Shown here: in pieces, positions 1 to 11,075 of the stretch | Layout of the letters: each line of letters begins with the position of its first letter | Numbering within the stretch: position 1 is the first letter of the stretch | Source of the DNA: Limnanthes douglasii subsp. nivea | Taxonomy: Eukaryota > Streptophyta > Magnoliopsida > Brassicales > Limnanthaceae | Reading direction: 5' to 3' | Length of the DNA stretch: 64,000 nucleotides | NCBI GenBank assembly: GCA_036936605.1 | Contig: JAUPFV010000004.1 | Location: forward strand, 138,331,473 to 138,395,472 | Made by a program: the position numbers and the translations under genes | Notes under the pieces: model-generated | Told to the model about the DNA's origin: nothing | What the model saw: the letters and a program-made list of their open reading frames with translations, nothing else | The model's database searches: none

Positions 1-921
1 CTTCCTGTCAACCTTTGCACTTCTTTAATATTCCGAGGAGGATCCATTTGGTAATAAGGTATCAAGCTGGTCTGGATCAGGTTGTATCTCTTTCTCACTT
101 ATCACATACCCTAGAAACTTTCCGGGCTGCACTCCAAAAACATATTTTTCTGGATTTAATTTTAAATTAACCTTTGTCAGGTTGGCAAAAGTTTCTTGAA
201 GATCTGCTAAGTGTAATTCTTCTTCCACACTCTTTACCATCACGTCATCAATATATACTTCCATATTCCTCCTAAATTGATCAGCAAACGTTTTATTTAC
301 CAACCTTTGATAGGTAGCCCCAACATTCTTCAAACCAAAAGGCATGACTTTGTAACAATGGAGGCCCATATCTGTAACAAAAGTAGTGTGTTCATGGTCC
401 TTCAGATCCACTTGTATCTGATTATAACCGGATAAGGCATCCATGAAGGACAATAACTTATTCCCAGAAGTGGATTCTACCAACTGATCTATCTGGGGGA
501 CTGGATACAGATCTTTTGGGCAAGCCCTATTGAGGTCAGTAAAGTCGATACACATACGCCATTTCCCATTCTTATTTTTTACTAAAACTGGATTGGCTGT
601 CCATAAAGGATATTGAGACTCCTTTATGTGCCCCATTTTGGTGAGCCGGTCAACTTCTTGAACTATGACATTAGCTTTTTCTATAGAGAAAGCTCTTCTT
701 CTATGCACAATAGGTGCTACATCTCTCCAAATGGATAATTGATGTGATATAACATTCGCAGGCACTGCGGCTACATCAGCATTACACCAAGCAAAAACAT
801 GTTGGTGGTTTGCCAAAAAAGAAAACATTTTATTCTTCAATTCTCGTGTCATCTTAGATCCAATTTTGACATTTCTTTCTTCAGCCAGAGAGTGGGTTTC
901 AACCTCTTCAATTGGTATCAA
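1..921 (-). pseudogene. Reverse transcriptase of Tat copy 1 (partial)
   Basis: About 298 open residues of gypsy RT. Visible in order: the linker ending in HQHVFAW, the finger motif WRMCIDFTDLNRACPKD, the first catalytic block LLSFMDALSGYNQI, MPFGLKNVGATYQRLVN, and the YIDD active site followed by VMVKS. The FLGYVISEKEIQPDPDQ thumb entry follows. Near base 50 the frame shifts, and the expected PPRNIKEVQRLTG continues in another frame to base 1. Catalytic aspartates are all present, so decay is recent or mild. RNase H and integrase lie left of the window. Confidence 0.88.
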
Positions 922-1790
922 AACACCAGGGGTCTCTCTGGGGTCATCAATTTCACCCTCACCCCAGAGGGCCCCACGAGCTGCTAATCTTCGTTTACCC
1001 GGACTGCCCCCAGAGTTTTAGGGGAAAGCGCAGTTGCATAGCATTCCCTTGCTATCTTTTGGCTACTCCGGACAACTCCCACTTGTCCTTGAACAACATA
1101 TTTTAAATATTGGTGAATTGTTGAAGCCACAACATGCATCCTGGAGAGCCAAGATCAACCTAAGATCGCATTGTAACACGTGGGACAATCTACCACAACG
1201 AAAAGTACCCTGACCATTTTTTTGAAAGGGCCCTTTCCCAACAAAACCTCCTCCTCAAACTCTCCGACCACGTCCGTAGAGCTTCCAGTAAAACCCACAA
1301 TGGACCTGTTCGAACGCTAAATCACTCCTGGATTCTTCATCTATTTATAGGAACTTAAAAAGAGGATGTTGGCTGAGCTGCCAGTGTCAACCAAAATTCG
1401 CCTGATGTTATTGCCCCTAATCGATGCTCCTATCACCACAGCATCTTCATGAGGACCAGCTAATCCCCTTAAGTCATCTTCATCAAAAACGATGTTGGGG
1501 AAAGGAATTTGGGATTGATAGGAGGACATGCCTCCCTCTAACCGAGTAGCCAATGTGTGAACATGCCTCTTCTTTGAAGAAGGAGTTGGCACAGTCATTG
1601 TGTCTCCCCCAAATATAGTAAGCGACTCAAAAAAGCTTATGAGACCAGATACTGTCTTGGTATGTTCTGTTATAACACCCACCTTATTCCGGGTTGGATC
1701 AGGATCCAAATACTCTGATTCTACATCAAATCTTTCAATATTACCATGGCCCCGTCCGGAGCCGAGGTCCCTACATTGTTTGTTGGGCAA
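922..1790 (-). pseudogene. Aspartic protease and linker of Tat copy 1
   Basis: The open part (1341-1790) shows an aspartic protease with a normal active site, ILVDTGSSANILF, preceded by the GPHEDAVVIGA strand typical of Tat proteases. A stop follows at 1341. The second half continues in another frame to about 922 (RSIVGFTGSSTDVVGEFEEE, then CPTCYNAILG) and joins the RT region. The enzyme would cut the polyprotein as an aspartic protease dimer. The active site is intact, but the frame breaks make this copy a pseudogene. The same domain at 21142-21800 has lost the catalytic Thr. Confidence 0.82.
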
Positions 1791-1811
1791 GCACGATGAG
1801 CATTATCAGGC

Positions 1812-3326
1812 CTATTCCCACTTCTTCTCGTGACATACTCTTTCAATCAAAATCTGCACCTCTTGTTTAAAAGCGATGCAATCTTCTGTGTTATGGACAA
1901 TATCATGATGATATTGACAGAAACAAGTATTACGGCTTTCCCTAGGAGATTGAAGCGCTGTCGGCTTCCTAAAATGTACCCCATCTTTTGTTTTGTCATA
2001 GATGGTTGCCAAACTCTCTTTTAACTCGACAAACCACTCCGGTTGGACCCAAGGTCCTCGTTTATTTCTAGACTGCTGGCTCTGAGCTGGAGCTGGGTGA
2101 GATTGAGCCTTGGCCCTGCTGGGACCCTGTCCGGCCTCCTTAGCCTTGTATCCGGACTGATTCTGGTTTGGTGCAGCTGGGGCAGACCTCACTTGCCTGC
2201 GCACCATAGTCTTTTTTGTTTTATCTACATTGATTTTCTTTCCCACCTGGTTCAGTAGACCACCCCACGTCATGGCCTTCTTCCTTGTTACCGAATCGGC
2301 CAGATTCCCAGGGTTCAAATCCTGTCTCAGAGAAGCTATTGCTACCTGTTCAAAGCAATCAACTAACCCATTCTTTGTGTTCAGAAACCGGATTATATAG
2401 TCTTTTAGTGATTCATTTGGCTCTTGGGCATAATGGATAATAATGTCTCCATTGCCCTTCACCTCCTTACTTCCAACAAATTGCCTCCAGAAGGCCACCC
2501 AAAACATATCAAAGTTTCTGATGCACCCTTGCGGTAGGCTATTGCACCATTTTAGAGCACTCTCTGTAAAAGATTGAGAGAAGGCTCTACAGAGAAATTT
2601 GTCATCATCGTAAAAATTCATCATAATTTTTTTAAATTGTTCCAGATGATTGTCCGGATCCTTGCTCTCATCATACTTTTCCATCTTGGTACTATCAAAC
2701 CTCTTAGGAAGGTTTCCGGACAGTATTTTGGAGGACAATAGAGATTGTCTAAAATTTCGGCCACGACTAAAGACAGTGTCTTCATTAGGTGTTGCAAAAA
2801 TACCTGGCTCATCATGGAAAGCGAAGGGATCCATCAGCAGCTGATCTACATGCCTCCGGCTATGGTTGTGGCTGTGAGATGACCATTTTCCCAGATGCCT
2901 TTTCAACCTTCCATGCCTGTCCATCTTTCTTGAATATTTTTTAACCAGCTTTTGCTTCTTCTTCGATCTGCCCTCATCACTGCTGGATGACAGGGAATCC
3001 TCAAGTCTATCCTCATTCGAGGAGCTACTAGAGGAGTCAGACTCTGAGCTCTCTACCGGTTTAGACCGGTGAGACTTCTTGGAGCTGGCATGGGTCTTTT
3101 TAGTACTCAAGTGAGTCTTAGCTGATGGATCCATCTCCCTTGGATTGTCAGTGTGGTGAATGGATGACACTTTCGATTTTTCTTTCAAGCCTAACTCCGC
3201 CTTTTTAGCAGCTCTCAAGGCTTCTATTTCAGCTTTCAGCCTGTCTCGTTCTTTGATCGTGTACTCATCGTTCTCTCCCACCACCTCTATCAAAGGTGGT
3301 GGCACTGCTTCCTTGTACGGATTCAT
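1812..3326 (-). CDS. gag: Gag polyprotein of Tat copy 1
   Basis: About 504 residues from the first ATG (3324-3326); the open frame extends 15 codons further upstream without an ATG. The N-terminal third is charged and low-complexity (Ser/Asp/Glu and Lys/Arg runs). The middle holds the retrotransposon gag core, with a PKRFDSTKMEKYDESKDPDN segment and an FxxAFSQSFTESALKW-type motif. The C-terminal part is basic, Gln/Pro-rich, and ends in a Cys/His cluster (CFCQYHHDIVHNTEDC) resembling the knuckle of this family. Gag would assemble the cytoplasmic particle. The protease lies downstream in the same frame but behind stops at 1812 and just after, so a gag-pol fusion is not readable here. Related to gag at 21955-23500. 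Confidence 0.85.
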   Translation of the reverse strand: MNPYKEAVPPPLIEVVGENDEYTIKERDRLKAEIEALRAAKKAELGLKEKSKVSSIHHTDNPREMDPSAKTHLSTKKTHASSKKSHRSKPVESSESDSSSSSSNEDRLEDSLSSSSDEGRSKKKQKLVKKYSRKMDRHGRLKRHLGKWSSHSHNHSRRHVDQLLMDPFAFHDEPGIFATPNEDTVFSRGRNFRQSLLSSKILSGNLPKRFDSTKMEKYDESKDPDNHLEQFKKIMMNFYDDDKFLCRAFSQSFTESALKWCNSLPQGCIRNFDMFWVAFWRQFVGSKEVKGNGDIIIHYAQEPNESLKDYIIRFLNTKNGLVDCFEQVAIASLRQDLNPGNLADSVTRKKAMTWGGLLNQVGKKINVDKTKKTMVRRQVRSAPAAPNQNQSGYKAKEAGQGPSRAKAQSHPAPAQSQQSRNKRGPWVQPEWFVELKESLATIYDKTKDGVHFRKPTALQSPRESRNTCFCQYHHDIVHNTEDCIAFKQEVQILIERVCHEKKWE

Positions 3327-3377
3327 CCGAACTGGTTTTTCCTGCTGGTTTTGAACGCTAGATTCAAGCACCTTCGT

Positions 3378-3397
3378 GCTCCCACTGTGGTTGCCAA
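3378..3397 (-). promoter_or_regulatory. Primer-binding site of Tat copy 1
   Basis: Minus strand reads TTGGCAACCACAGTGGGAGC, two bases inside the LTR end. The same motif, one base different, lies at the same place in the second Tat copy (23538-23557). The tRNA used was not assigned. Confidence 0.7.
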
Positions 3398-3399
3398 TA

Positions 3400-3758
3400 T
3401 GGTGTGGATTATTTTAGACTGAGGGTATTTTCGTCAGATGTTTTAGAGAATTTCAAGGGTATTAAATGTTTGGGTGTTTTGTAGTGAGAGATTTAAGCTG
3501 CCTGGTTGTATTAAATGTCCATTACCCTTATTAATGAAAGTGGTTGGGTATTTATACCCTTAATTATGGACCCATGGGCTTTCGCTTCAAGTTGCAAAAC
3601 CGGGTCAAGTTTAAGTAGATTAGCACCTAGCTTAGTCAAAATGTGTTTAGTGTTTTGGTACTTTTATCCTGTCCGGATAGTTCAGTGGGCACCTATTGTC
3701 AGAATTACCCCTTTTCGATTTTCTCAGTGAGCAGTGGTGAATAATTCCGGACTCATCA
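3400..3758 (-). repeat. 5' LTR of Tat copy 1
   Basis: A 359-bp block. On the plus strand it starts TGGTGTGG and ends ACTCATCA, so on the coding strand it runs TGATGAGT...CCACACCA. Boundaries were fixed by comparison with the LTR pair at 12309-12664 and 23560-23918, which share both ends. A TATA-like stretch lies near its middle. Confidence 0.82.
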
Positions 3759-4979
3759 GTGACATTTATGAAAACTTGGCTTAAAAAACAATTGACCCAA
3801 TGGGTAACTCTAGAGTTTGAAGACGAAGAGGAAGAATACCTTGGCTCTAAAAATTAGAAAATAGTGGATGCTAAAGGAGTACTAATATCGACAACAAACT
3901 ATTATCTAAATTGGCTAAAGTTGTTGATCACGTCAGTCCCCTAGCTGGAAGATTTCCCAAAACTAAGAAAGTTAAAATATCTCCAGATGAGTCACTGGCT
4001 TAGACACGATCCTTTTTTGTTATTAATTATGTTTTTCTGTTATATTTTTATTAGAAATTGTAATTATGGAAGGCCATGCCATCTTATCTTTGTAAGTATT
4101 GTATTTTTTATTTAGTTTGTATCAAAACTAAAGCCATTAGAGGGTCAGGATATTTTTACTATTTCACATATTTGTTGCTTTTTTATATGGTATTCGTGTT
4201 TGCTGCACTCGTTCTTCTCATTGTAGCATTGTTTCATTTATTTCTATAATAGGGCTAGAGTTAGGCCTCATTACTCCAAAAAAAAGGCGATCAATCTCTA
4301 ATGGACAAAAAGTATTGAGGGGCTCGGTTGCTTGCACTTTTTTCTGCTTATCATAGGAGATGGATTATCGGCACCTACTTACTGCTTCTTCCACCTTAAA
4401 TAATTACCATGGGGAGTCTCAATTTGCTGGGATCCCTTTGGTCTCGATGTATCGAGCCTATGGTGGCTATTTGCTTTTCGACACATGTTTAACATTTTCT
4501 CCCTTTTAAGGATTTGATAAAAAAAATTTGGTTAGTCGAGAGCTTTTGGGGTCTCGGTCTTCCAAGCCTAGTGTGGATGTTGGCTTGCCAATATATTCTT
4601 AACTGTTTCTCTCATGTTTGTTTTTCTCTATCCTTATTATTGAGTGGAGGTATCATATATTCAAATCGTATTTTCTTATAGGTTCTGTCAATATATAGTC
4701 GTCTTACCGAAACCTTTGTCGTTCTACCATTTCTCCTTTATATATTAAAGGAACTTGATCAATACATCCAAAGTATAACCCATTAGCATTCAAATAAAAA
4801 TCAAACATGAAATATATGGTAATATGGTGTATTAAATATTATATTATGTTAGTACCTTATTAAAACCATCTTGTGCCTTCAAGGAGAGGAAAAAGTTTAC
4901 AACCAGGCATTGCATATGAATTATAAAATCATAGATTAAAAAAAATAAAAGAGTTATAATTTCAAGACAAATAAAAATT
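3759..4979. other. No gene recognised (3.76-4.98 kb)
   Basis: AT-rich sequence with stops in all frames. Nothing coding, repeated or structural was recognised outside the Tat LTR. Confidence 0.5.
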
Positions 4980-6010
4980 TAAGTGCTCAATGTTTAATGG
5001 ATGGAACAGAGGATTTCCTTCATCATCCACAAGCTTGAAGATCTCATATATTATCTTTTCTAATTGGATCTGAGCTTGTCATCTTTGGGGTCCTTAGTGT
5101 GTTAGAAATCCTTTCTCAGGACCATGTCCCCTACTTTCAAATCGTAGAAGTGGACTCTTGATATATACATGCTTCACATTAAGGTCTCGTAGTGTTGGAC
5201 CCTAAGACGGTCCTTAGTCATTTTTACTCTATCACATCCAATGAAACCCTTATTCTGGTGATGTTACTCTCTTCAGAATAACTGGTAATCTGAAAAGAGG
5301 ATACAACTATTTTAACCGGGAAGACTGTATCCATATTATAAATTGGCACAAAAGATATTTCCTCTATAATTATATGAGGGTCATTATGTATGTCTACTTG
5401 AATTCTTGTAAGAAATTTGGCAACGTTTCCGATGACCCTTCTAATGTTTAACGTAACCCCCTATCAGATTTTGATTTATGATTATTTACTTTCCTTTTAG
5501 CATGAGGGTGTAAAGATATTGAGTAATGTTACTGAATACCCATTGTTTGGTAGAAGCATGCTACTTGAACATTTTGGAACCGAAAGTTATTAGCGATTAT
5601 GAACATATTGGTCATACCAAACCTACAATAAATGTTAATCTTAATGAAGTTTATCACATATTTAGCCGTTATTCCTGCTAAAGGTTATGCTTCTATCCAC
5701 TTTAAAAAATAGTGGATCCTAACAAGAAGGTAACGATGTCCTCCAAACAAATTGGGAAGATTCCAAATAGTAATCCAACCTCCTATGTTGAAAATTAAGA
5801 CTTTTGATATCGTCTACAAGGATACAAATGGTATATGAATGATATTTTCAAAACATCGTCATGTATCAAACTTGTGTACCATATCTTGAGCATTAATCAT
5901 GATTTTCGGCCAATAGTACCCCACCAACAAATCCCTTATCTTTAAAGTCTTATTTCCACTTGTATGATTCACCGTGACCAAAAGATTAAACGAAGGGACA
6001 CTTAATATTT
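4980..6010 (-). pseudogene. Decayed Ty3/gypsy integrase
   Basis: Pieces of one integrase can be read in order down the minus strand across frame changes. The zinc-region exit GYYWPKIMINAQ is followed by the core with FLKWIEA (normally FTKWVEA), the CRFGMTNMFI strand where the second catalytic Asp is lost, and an FVPIYNMDTVFPVKI block (normally F.LVYG.EAV.PVE). The C-terminal HYDLKVGDMVLRKDF and FHPLNIEHL end follow. The motif order is diagnostic although no piece is longer than about 60 residues. There are many stops and frameshifts. It belongs with the RNase H relic just upstream (6150-6490) as the pol 3' half of an old gypsy copy. No LTR could be attached. Confidence 0.75.
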
Positions 6011-6149
6011 TTTATATATAACATTACTCTTAACAATACGTACATACAAGTTCGAATTTATAAACCGGTAGAAGGTGACTTTTCCAGAAGCTCCATATGC
6101 TCGTACAACCCAACTTTTTTCTTTAGATGAGATTTTACTAAAATTTTCA

Positions 6150-6490
6150 TTCTCATCATCTTGCGTTTATCTTATGAAGTCATTAATAAAACTCATTAAT
6201 GTTTTGGTATTTATCGTAGTATATCTACCTATTTAATTTCATATTCTCTAAGTTTAATAGGCCAACGTATTACATAACATAATACATCTAGTTTTTAGAC
6301 TATAGTTCATAAGAGACAGAGAGCATGCACAATGATAACATGATTTTGAAAGTATAGTCATATCTTTCGTGAATTTACCACCAGACCAAGTGGTACCTTC
6401 TCCAAATTAAAATTAACCATCTCAACATCTATCACACATTTTCTCACATAATATATTGGTTGTTGAACCATGTCATATTTACAAACTAAG
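6150..6490 (-). pseudogene. Decayed gypsy RNase H
   Basis: Minus-strand reading gives QQPIYYVRKCVIDVEMVNFN, then LEKVPLGLVVNSRKI, a stop, and LYFQNHVIIV. This matches the gypsy RNase H pattern PVYYVSKAL..AE.RY..LEKLALALV.ASRKLR.YFQ.H.IVV. Downstream RWPIKLREYEIK matches the RW.IKLGEYDI block. It precedes the integrase relic in the expected order. Badly decayed. Confidence 0.7.
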
Positions 6491-6510
6491 AAAATACCCA
6501 AGGAAAAGGG

Positions 6511-6635
6511 AAATCTCGATAAAACTGCCAGCTATTTGTCATTCCAGCTAAACCTTTTGATTTCTTTACAATTCCAAAGTATACATGAGTCATATATGGA
6601 ACTTTAGATATAAATCTCGATAAAACTGCCAGCTA
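6511..6635. repeat. 24-bp exact direct repeat pair
   Basis: The 24-bp sequence starting AAATCTCGATAAAACTGCC is identical at 6511-6534 and 6612-6635, 101 bases apart. It lies next to the RNase H relic and has no recognised function. Confidence 0.8.
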
Positions 6636-7290
6636 CCTTGTTAATTTGTAAACTAATTTGATAAATCTATGTGGAGTCATGGCTAATAAATTTTTAATTG
6701 ATTATGATTAGTTTTAGCTTATATTTTAATAATCGCAATTCCTAAATATATATTGCTCGTACATCATTTTAATGGATCTAACTTCAAATTAAAATTTTAA
6801 AGGTTAATGATTTTTTTTCATAATGATAACACATATGATGCCTCGTTATTTATTTTTACTATTATATTGTCAATGTAAGATTCAGTATTGTTTTTTCCAA
6901 TTGGTTAGTAAAAATGTGATAAATGAGCTGCTCATATGTTTCTCCTATGTTTTTTTTTAATTCGAACATTATTTATAACAATATACCAAATATTATTTTC
7001 AATATATTTATGTTTATCTTAATTTAAATTAGATATTAAACTAAATATATGAATTAACTAATTTTAAATAAAATAAAAATAAATTTTAATTAAGGGCTAG
7101 ACTAAATTTTAATCTATTTTTGTTGGATCTCAAGATTCAATTTTTTTAGATAGTTAAATAATCGAAAATATTTTCATTTCAAAATATGTAAATTCAACTA
7201 ACTAAAGGATAAAACTGGTGTAGAGATCCAACATATTAAAGTTGAGGTCGAACAAAGAGGGGGCTAAGATTTAGCTTAGCCTTTTATTAA
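6636..7290. other. No gene recognised (6.64-7.29 kb)
   Basis: Very AT-rich with stops in all frames. A purine stretch (AAAGAGGGGG, about 7254-7263) precedes the LTR-like unit and could be a polypurine tract, but it is not directly next to a TG end. Confidence 0.4.
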
Positions 7291-7605
7291 TGACACATAA
7301 TATATATTCAAATTTAGATTTATTTTTTTAAAAATATTTTATCCAAAATTAAGAATAGATTAAGTCAAATATAAAATATTAGTAGTCTTAAATTTAGAAA
7401 TAATATAGTTAATATAAATATTATCTCCTCATTTTAAAATATTCTCCTATAACCAAATAATATAAATATAATGCTTACTTTCATAAATTTGGAAAATTTA
7501 GCTGAATCACCCTCATAGCTAAATTTTTACCCCCAAAGTATTATTTTGGATTCTGTCACGACCAAATCAATATTTGACATAGCCGAACCAAAATCTCACT
7601 CATCA
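7291..7605 (+). repeat. LTR-like block, unit 1
   Basis: Starts near TGACACATAA and ends CTCACTCATCA, followed by TCGTCGTCTATAGTAACGAA, a decayed version of the PBS-like motif at 9312. It aligns with 8963-9311. The left boundary is uncertain. Confidence 0.5.
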
Positions 7606-7839
7606 TCGTCGTCTATAGTAACGAAAGTGATTTGAAGATTCTACAATCTTTAAAGTACCTTATTTCACTAAAAAAATCCTAAGCTCTATTATATCAAAGT
7701 CATCTACTTTTGCATCTGGAGTTTAAATAGAAAAAATCTCGCGGGTCCAATTCATCAGATGAGACGTCAGATCGACGATATATGACAAGCCTAATAGATG
7801 AACTCCTCATATATAAATATTGCTTTTGGCTTTAGTTTG

Positions 7840-8290
7840 GCCCGGTCTCATATCAATCTCAGTTTAGTTTGGTCAACTTGACTCAACCTTAGCTCGGTTT
7901 GACCTTAACACAACATTATCTCGGTTTGACCTTAGTTCAACTTTGTATAGCCTCGACCTCAACTCGGATTTACCTCGGCTTCGTCTAACCTATCATCAGT
8001 TCACCTCGGCCTCAACTCAACATTAAATTTGTTTGGAATTACGTCAGCTCATCCTCAACTTCTTTCAGTTTCAGCTTGATTCGATTTTAACTTAATTTGG
8101 CCTAAATATGGCCTGATATCAACCTCAGTTTGCTTTGGCCTCAATACGACCTTAGCTATAATTTTGGCAACAACATGGCATAACTCGACCTGATCTTGAT
8201 GAAACCTTAACCTTGGTTTTTTCTACTTCAACCTTAGTCTTGGCTCCAATATTTTTACCTCGACCTTAGTTTTAGTTTGAGTCCTAATGT
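7840..8290 (+). repeat. CT-rich degenerate short tandem repeat, unit 1
   Basis: Many imperfect copies of a 15-20-bp word close to CCTCAACTCGGTTTGGC. All frames contain stops, so it is not a protein repeat. A matching block lies at 9540-10010 in the second unit. Confidence 0.7.
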
Positions 8291-8329
8291 ATTGGTTTTT
8301 GTTAGGCTCTTCCTACCTTAGTTGGCGGA

Positions 8330-8962
8330 TACAAGCCTACGAACACAACTAAGTTTTATATTTTTTTATCAATATTTTATATTTACTTTAAAATCCATAT
8401 TATATCAAAATTTCCTACAACCCCAATTACGCATATGCGGATAAACCAATATTATGATAGCTACCATCACTAACTGAACTAATTAATATCATACTGTTAC
8501 ATACGAAATAACTTTAGATGGGTATGATAGTTGAAACCCTCACCTTAATAAAAGTGTTAAGAGTTTTTATTCAAGCGATTTTGAGCCCATGAGTTTGGAT
8601 ACATAGGCCAAAAGATTAAAAAGAAACGACCAACTACCCATCTATGCGGGACCTTAGAAGTTTGGTTATTGACTCAAAACAAGCTAAAACTTGAAGATCT
8701 GATAGTTTGGCCTCCCCCCCCCCCCTCATATTTTAGTTGTTTGAACTCAACCAAACTCTTTGGGTTTAATATAAATAAGTAATAAGTAAGCGATTATTAT
8801 GGATCGAACAATTCTGTCTCGAAATTAGCAGTTCGGTTCTACATGAATTGACAAGCATAACCTCAAACCCTTTATTCTATTTGTTCACAAGGACTATATG
8901 CGCTATATAGGGTTGAATATGTAAATTACTCTATCATTAATAAATAATGAACTCTTAATTAG
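8330..8962. other. Spacer with poly-C run
   Basis: Non-coding spacer between the two LTR-leader units. It contains a run of 12 C residues (8714-8725) and segments shared with the spacer after the second unit (about 10860-11060). Confidence 0.5.
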
Positions 8963-9311
8963 CGACACATGACAATATTAACCAACTCTAGGATTCAAAT
9001 TAAGGAAAATATATTTGAACAAGATTTAATGATAGATTAAGTCAAATATATAATATTCATTATCTTAAGTTTAAGAATAAAATAAGTTATATGAATATTA
9101 TCCCATCATTTAAAGACATGGCCCCATGTAACCAAACAATATAAATAAGATCTTCAACTAGGGAGCAACATACATAACATTTACCTTCATAACTTTAGAA
9201 AACTTAGCTTAATCATTATCGTAGCTAAATATATAACGTCAAAGTACTAATTGAGGTTCTGACACGGCCTAATAAATATTTGACGTAGCCAAACCACAAT
9301 CTCACTCATCA
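8963..9311 (+). repeat. LTR-like block, unit 2
   Basis: Direct copy of 7291-7605 with matching AT-rich segments and the same end, CTCACTCATCA. It is followed at once by a PBS-like motif, which supports reading it as a 5' LTR. The left boundary is uncertain. Confidence 0.55.
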
Positions 9312-9330
9312 TTGACGCCGTCTATGGGAA
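9312..9330 (+). promoter_or_regulatory. PBS-like motif of unit 2
   Basis: TTGACGCCGTCTATGGGAA, one or two changes from the TTGGCGCCGTCTGTGGGAA-type primer site seen after the 5' LTR of many plant gypsy elements. It directly follows a CA-ended LTR-like block. Confidence 0.55.
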
Positions 9331-9539
9331 CAAAGATTCCCTGAAGATCCAAAGTTCTCAAAATGCCTCATTTCGCTAAAAACAATACTTAAGATCTAGC
9401 ATATATAAGTCCTTCACTGTCACACATAGTATTCTAATCAAAAGATATCATGGGTCTAATTCATCAGATGAGATGCCAGATCGAGTACCTATGGCGAGCC
9501 CATTGGGAGACATCCTCACCATATAAAAAATTGTTTTAG

Positions 9540-10010
9540 CTTCAGTTTAACTTAACCTAAACTTAACATAAGTTTAGTTTGATCAGTTTGAATCAACTTC
9601 AATTTGGTTTGGACTCAGATCAGCTCAAACACATGTCGGTTGAGCCTTAACTTAAAATTATCTTGGTTCAACTTCAACTCGGATCAACCTCAGCTTGGTT
9701 CGGCCGCAACTCAACCTAAACATGGTTTGGCCTCAAGTCAGCTTATCATCAGCCTTTGTTAACCTCAACTTAGTTTTTCCTCACTTCAGCCTTATATCAA
9801 CCTCACCTTAGTTTGGCCTCAATTTAGCCTCGGCTAATCAACGGTTCGGCTCGGCCTCGACTAATCCTCAACTCAGTTTGACCTCAATATGACTTGACTC
9901 CACCTCAATTTGGTGTGACTTTAACATCGGGTTGACTTGCTTTAGCCTTACTTTTGGCTTCAATATTTCTACCTCGAATTTAGTTTTAGTTTAACTTCTA
10001 ATTCTTTGGT
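9540..10010 (+). repeat. CT-rich degenerate short tandem repeat, unit 2
   Basis: Same pattern as 7840-8290: repeated words such as CCTCAACTCGG, TTTGGCCTCAA and CAGCTTGGTT, imperfect in both period and sequence. Stops occur in all frames. Confidence 0.7.
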
Positions 10011-11075
10011 TTCGGTGAGGCTCTTCCTACGTGAGTCAGATAATAGATGCCTACGAGTACAACTAAGTTTTCTAATTTTTTTTATCTTTTATATTTATTT
10101 CCATTCAAATAAAAATCTATATAATATCAAATTTGCTTACAACTCGCCTCCAAATGGGTATGATAGCTACCATCACTAGTTGAACTAAGAAATAACATAT
10201 TTTGTTTTAAGAACTAATTTTTAGGTGGGTAAGATAGTTGAAACCCTCATTTTAATGGAAGTTTTGAAAGTTTTTCTTATAAGAAACCAATATATATTTT
10301 TAATTTGGTTTGAAGATCTAAAATACTAACATGGGACGGAGGAGCTAAGCTACCAAAAATTCTAAAATACTTTAGATAATTAAAAAATATTATTCATAAG
10401 TGATATATGTCATCCTACTTATTTTTTTTACTTAACCATTTAATAATATTCATTCTTTTATCCTTTCAAAGTATTATATGGACTATTCACTTAGGTAAAA
10501 ATGCTAAAACATACCTTTTTATAGTTCAAATGAAAACACAACTTATAAATAGCAACATATTTACTTATTATTCTTTTTCTTTTGGTAAAATATAATATTT
10601 TTTCTCAAAGTTTTTTTTGTTGACGAACATTTTAACGTGACAAAAATGAAAGAAATATTTAATAAATCTCATAAGAACCGAATCTTTTAGGGTTAAAATA
10701 ACTAGTCACGAAAACATACAACACAATGTTTGAAAATCCATTTGAATTCAAACCCATAAAGTCAGCCGCTAAAAAAAATAAAAAAATCAACTATACATAT
10801 ATACGGAACCTAGAATCTCGATTCTTAACTATAAAAAAAATAAAACTCGAATACACAACGGTTATTGGAGTTTGACAAAAATAAATAAGAACTAAGCGAA
10901 TAATATAGACAAAACAACTCGATTCTCGTAGCATCAGTTCAAAACTACATGAATTGTGAAATATAAATTCAAATCATTTATGCACCGTTCACAAATATTT
11001 TATCTGACTATGGATAAGAACCAAGAATAAACTAGTCAAACATTAATAAATAAATAAAATGTTAATTATTAACAC

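Larger units (their letters stand above)
1..3758 (-). mobile_element. Tat-lineage Ty3/gypsy element, copy 1, 5' half
   Basis: Reading leftward: 5' LTR (3400-3758), primer-binding site, gag, protease and reverse transcriptase, then the window edge. Domain order and the PR and RT motifs fit the Tat branch of Ty3/gypsy. gag is open for about 500 codons, and the protease and RT active sites are readable, but stops and frameshifts separate the domains, so this copy is probably dead. Its gag and LTR are clearly related to the complete element at 12309-23918, so the two are copies of one family. RNase H, integrase and 3' LTR lie outside the window. Confidence 0.9.
7291..11075 (+). mobile_element. 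Tandem array of non-coding gypsy LTR-leader units
   Basis: Two direct units of about 1.7-2.1 kb, plus the start of a third. Each holds an LTR-like block ending CTCACTCATCA, a PBS-like sequence, a leader, and a long CT-rich degenerate repeat. A shared TCTTCCTAC...CTACGA segment, a shared GATAGCTACCATCACTA segment, and a shared spacer with CTACATGAATTG and GTTCACAA follow. The shared spacer recurs near 10950, and AT-rich LTR start-like sequence recurs near 11050. No protein domain is readable inside. This fits a non-autonomous or eroded gypsy family multiplied by recombination between LTRs. The assignment rests on the PBS-like motif only. Confidence 0.5.

Noticed and set aside
8714..8725. Poly-C run as a structural or regulatory element
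   Set aside because: A single homopolymer in non-coding spacer; may also be a sequencing artefact.
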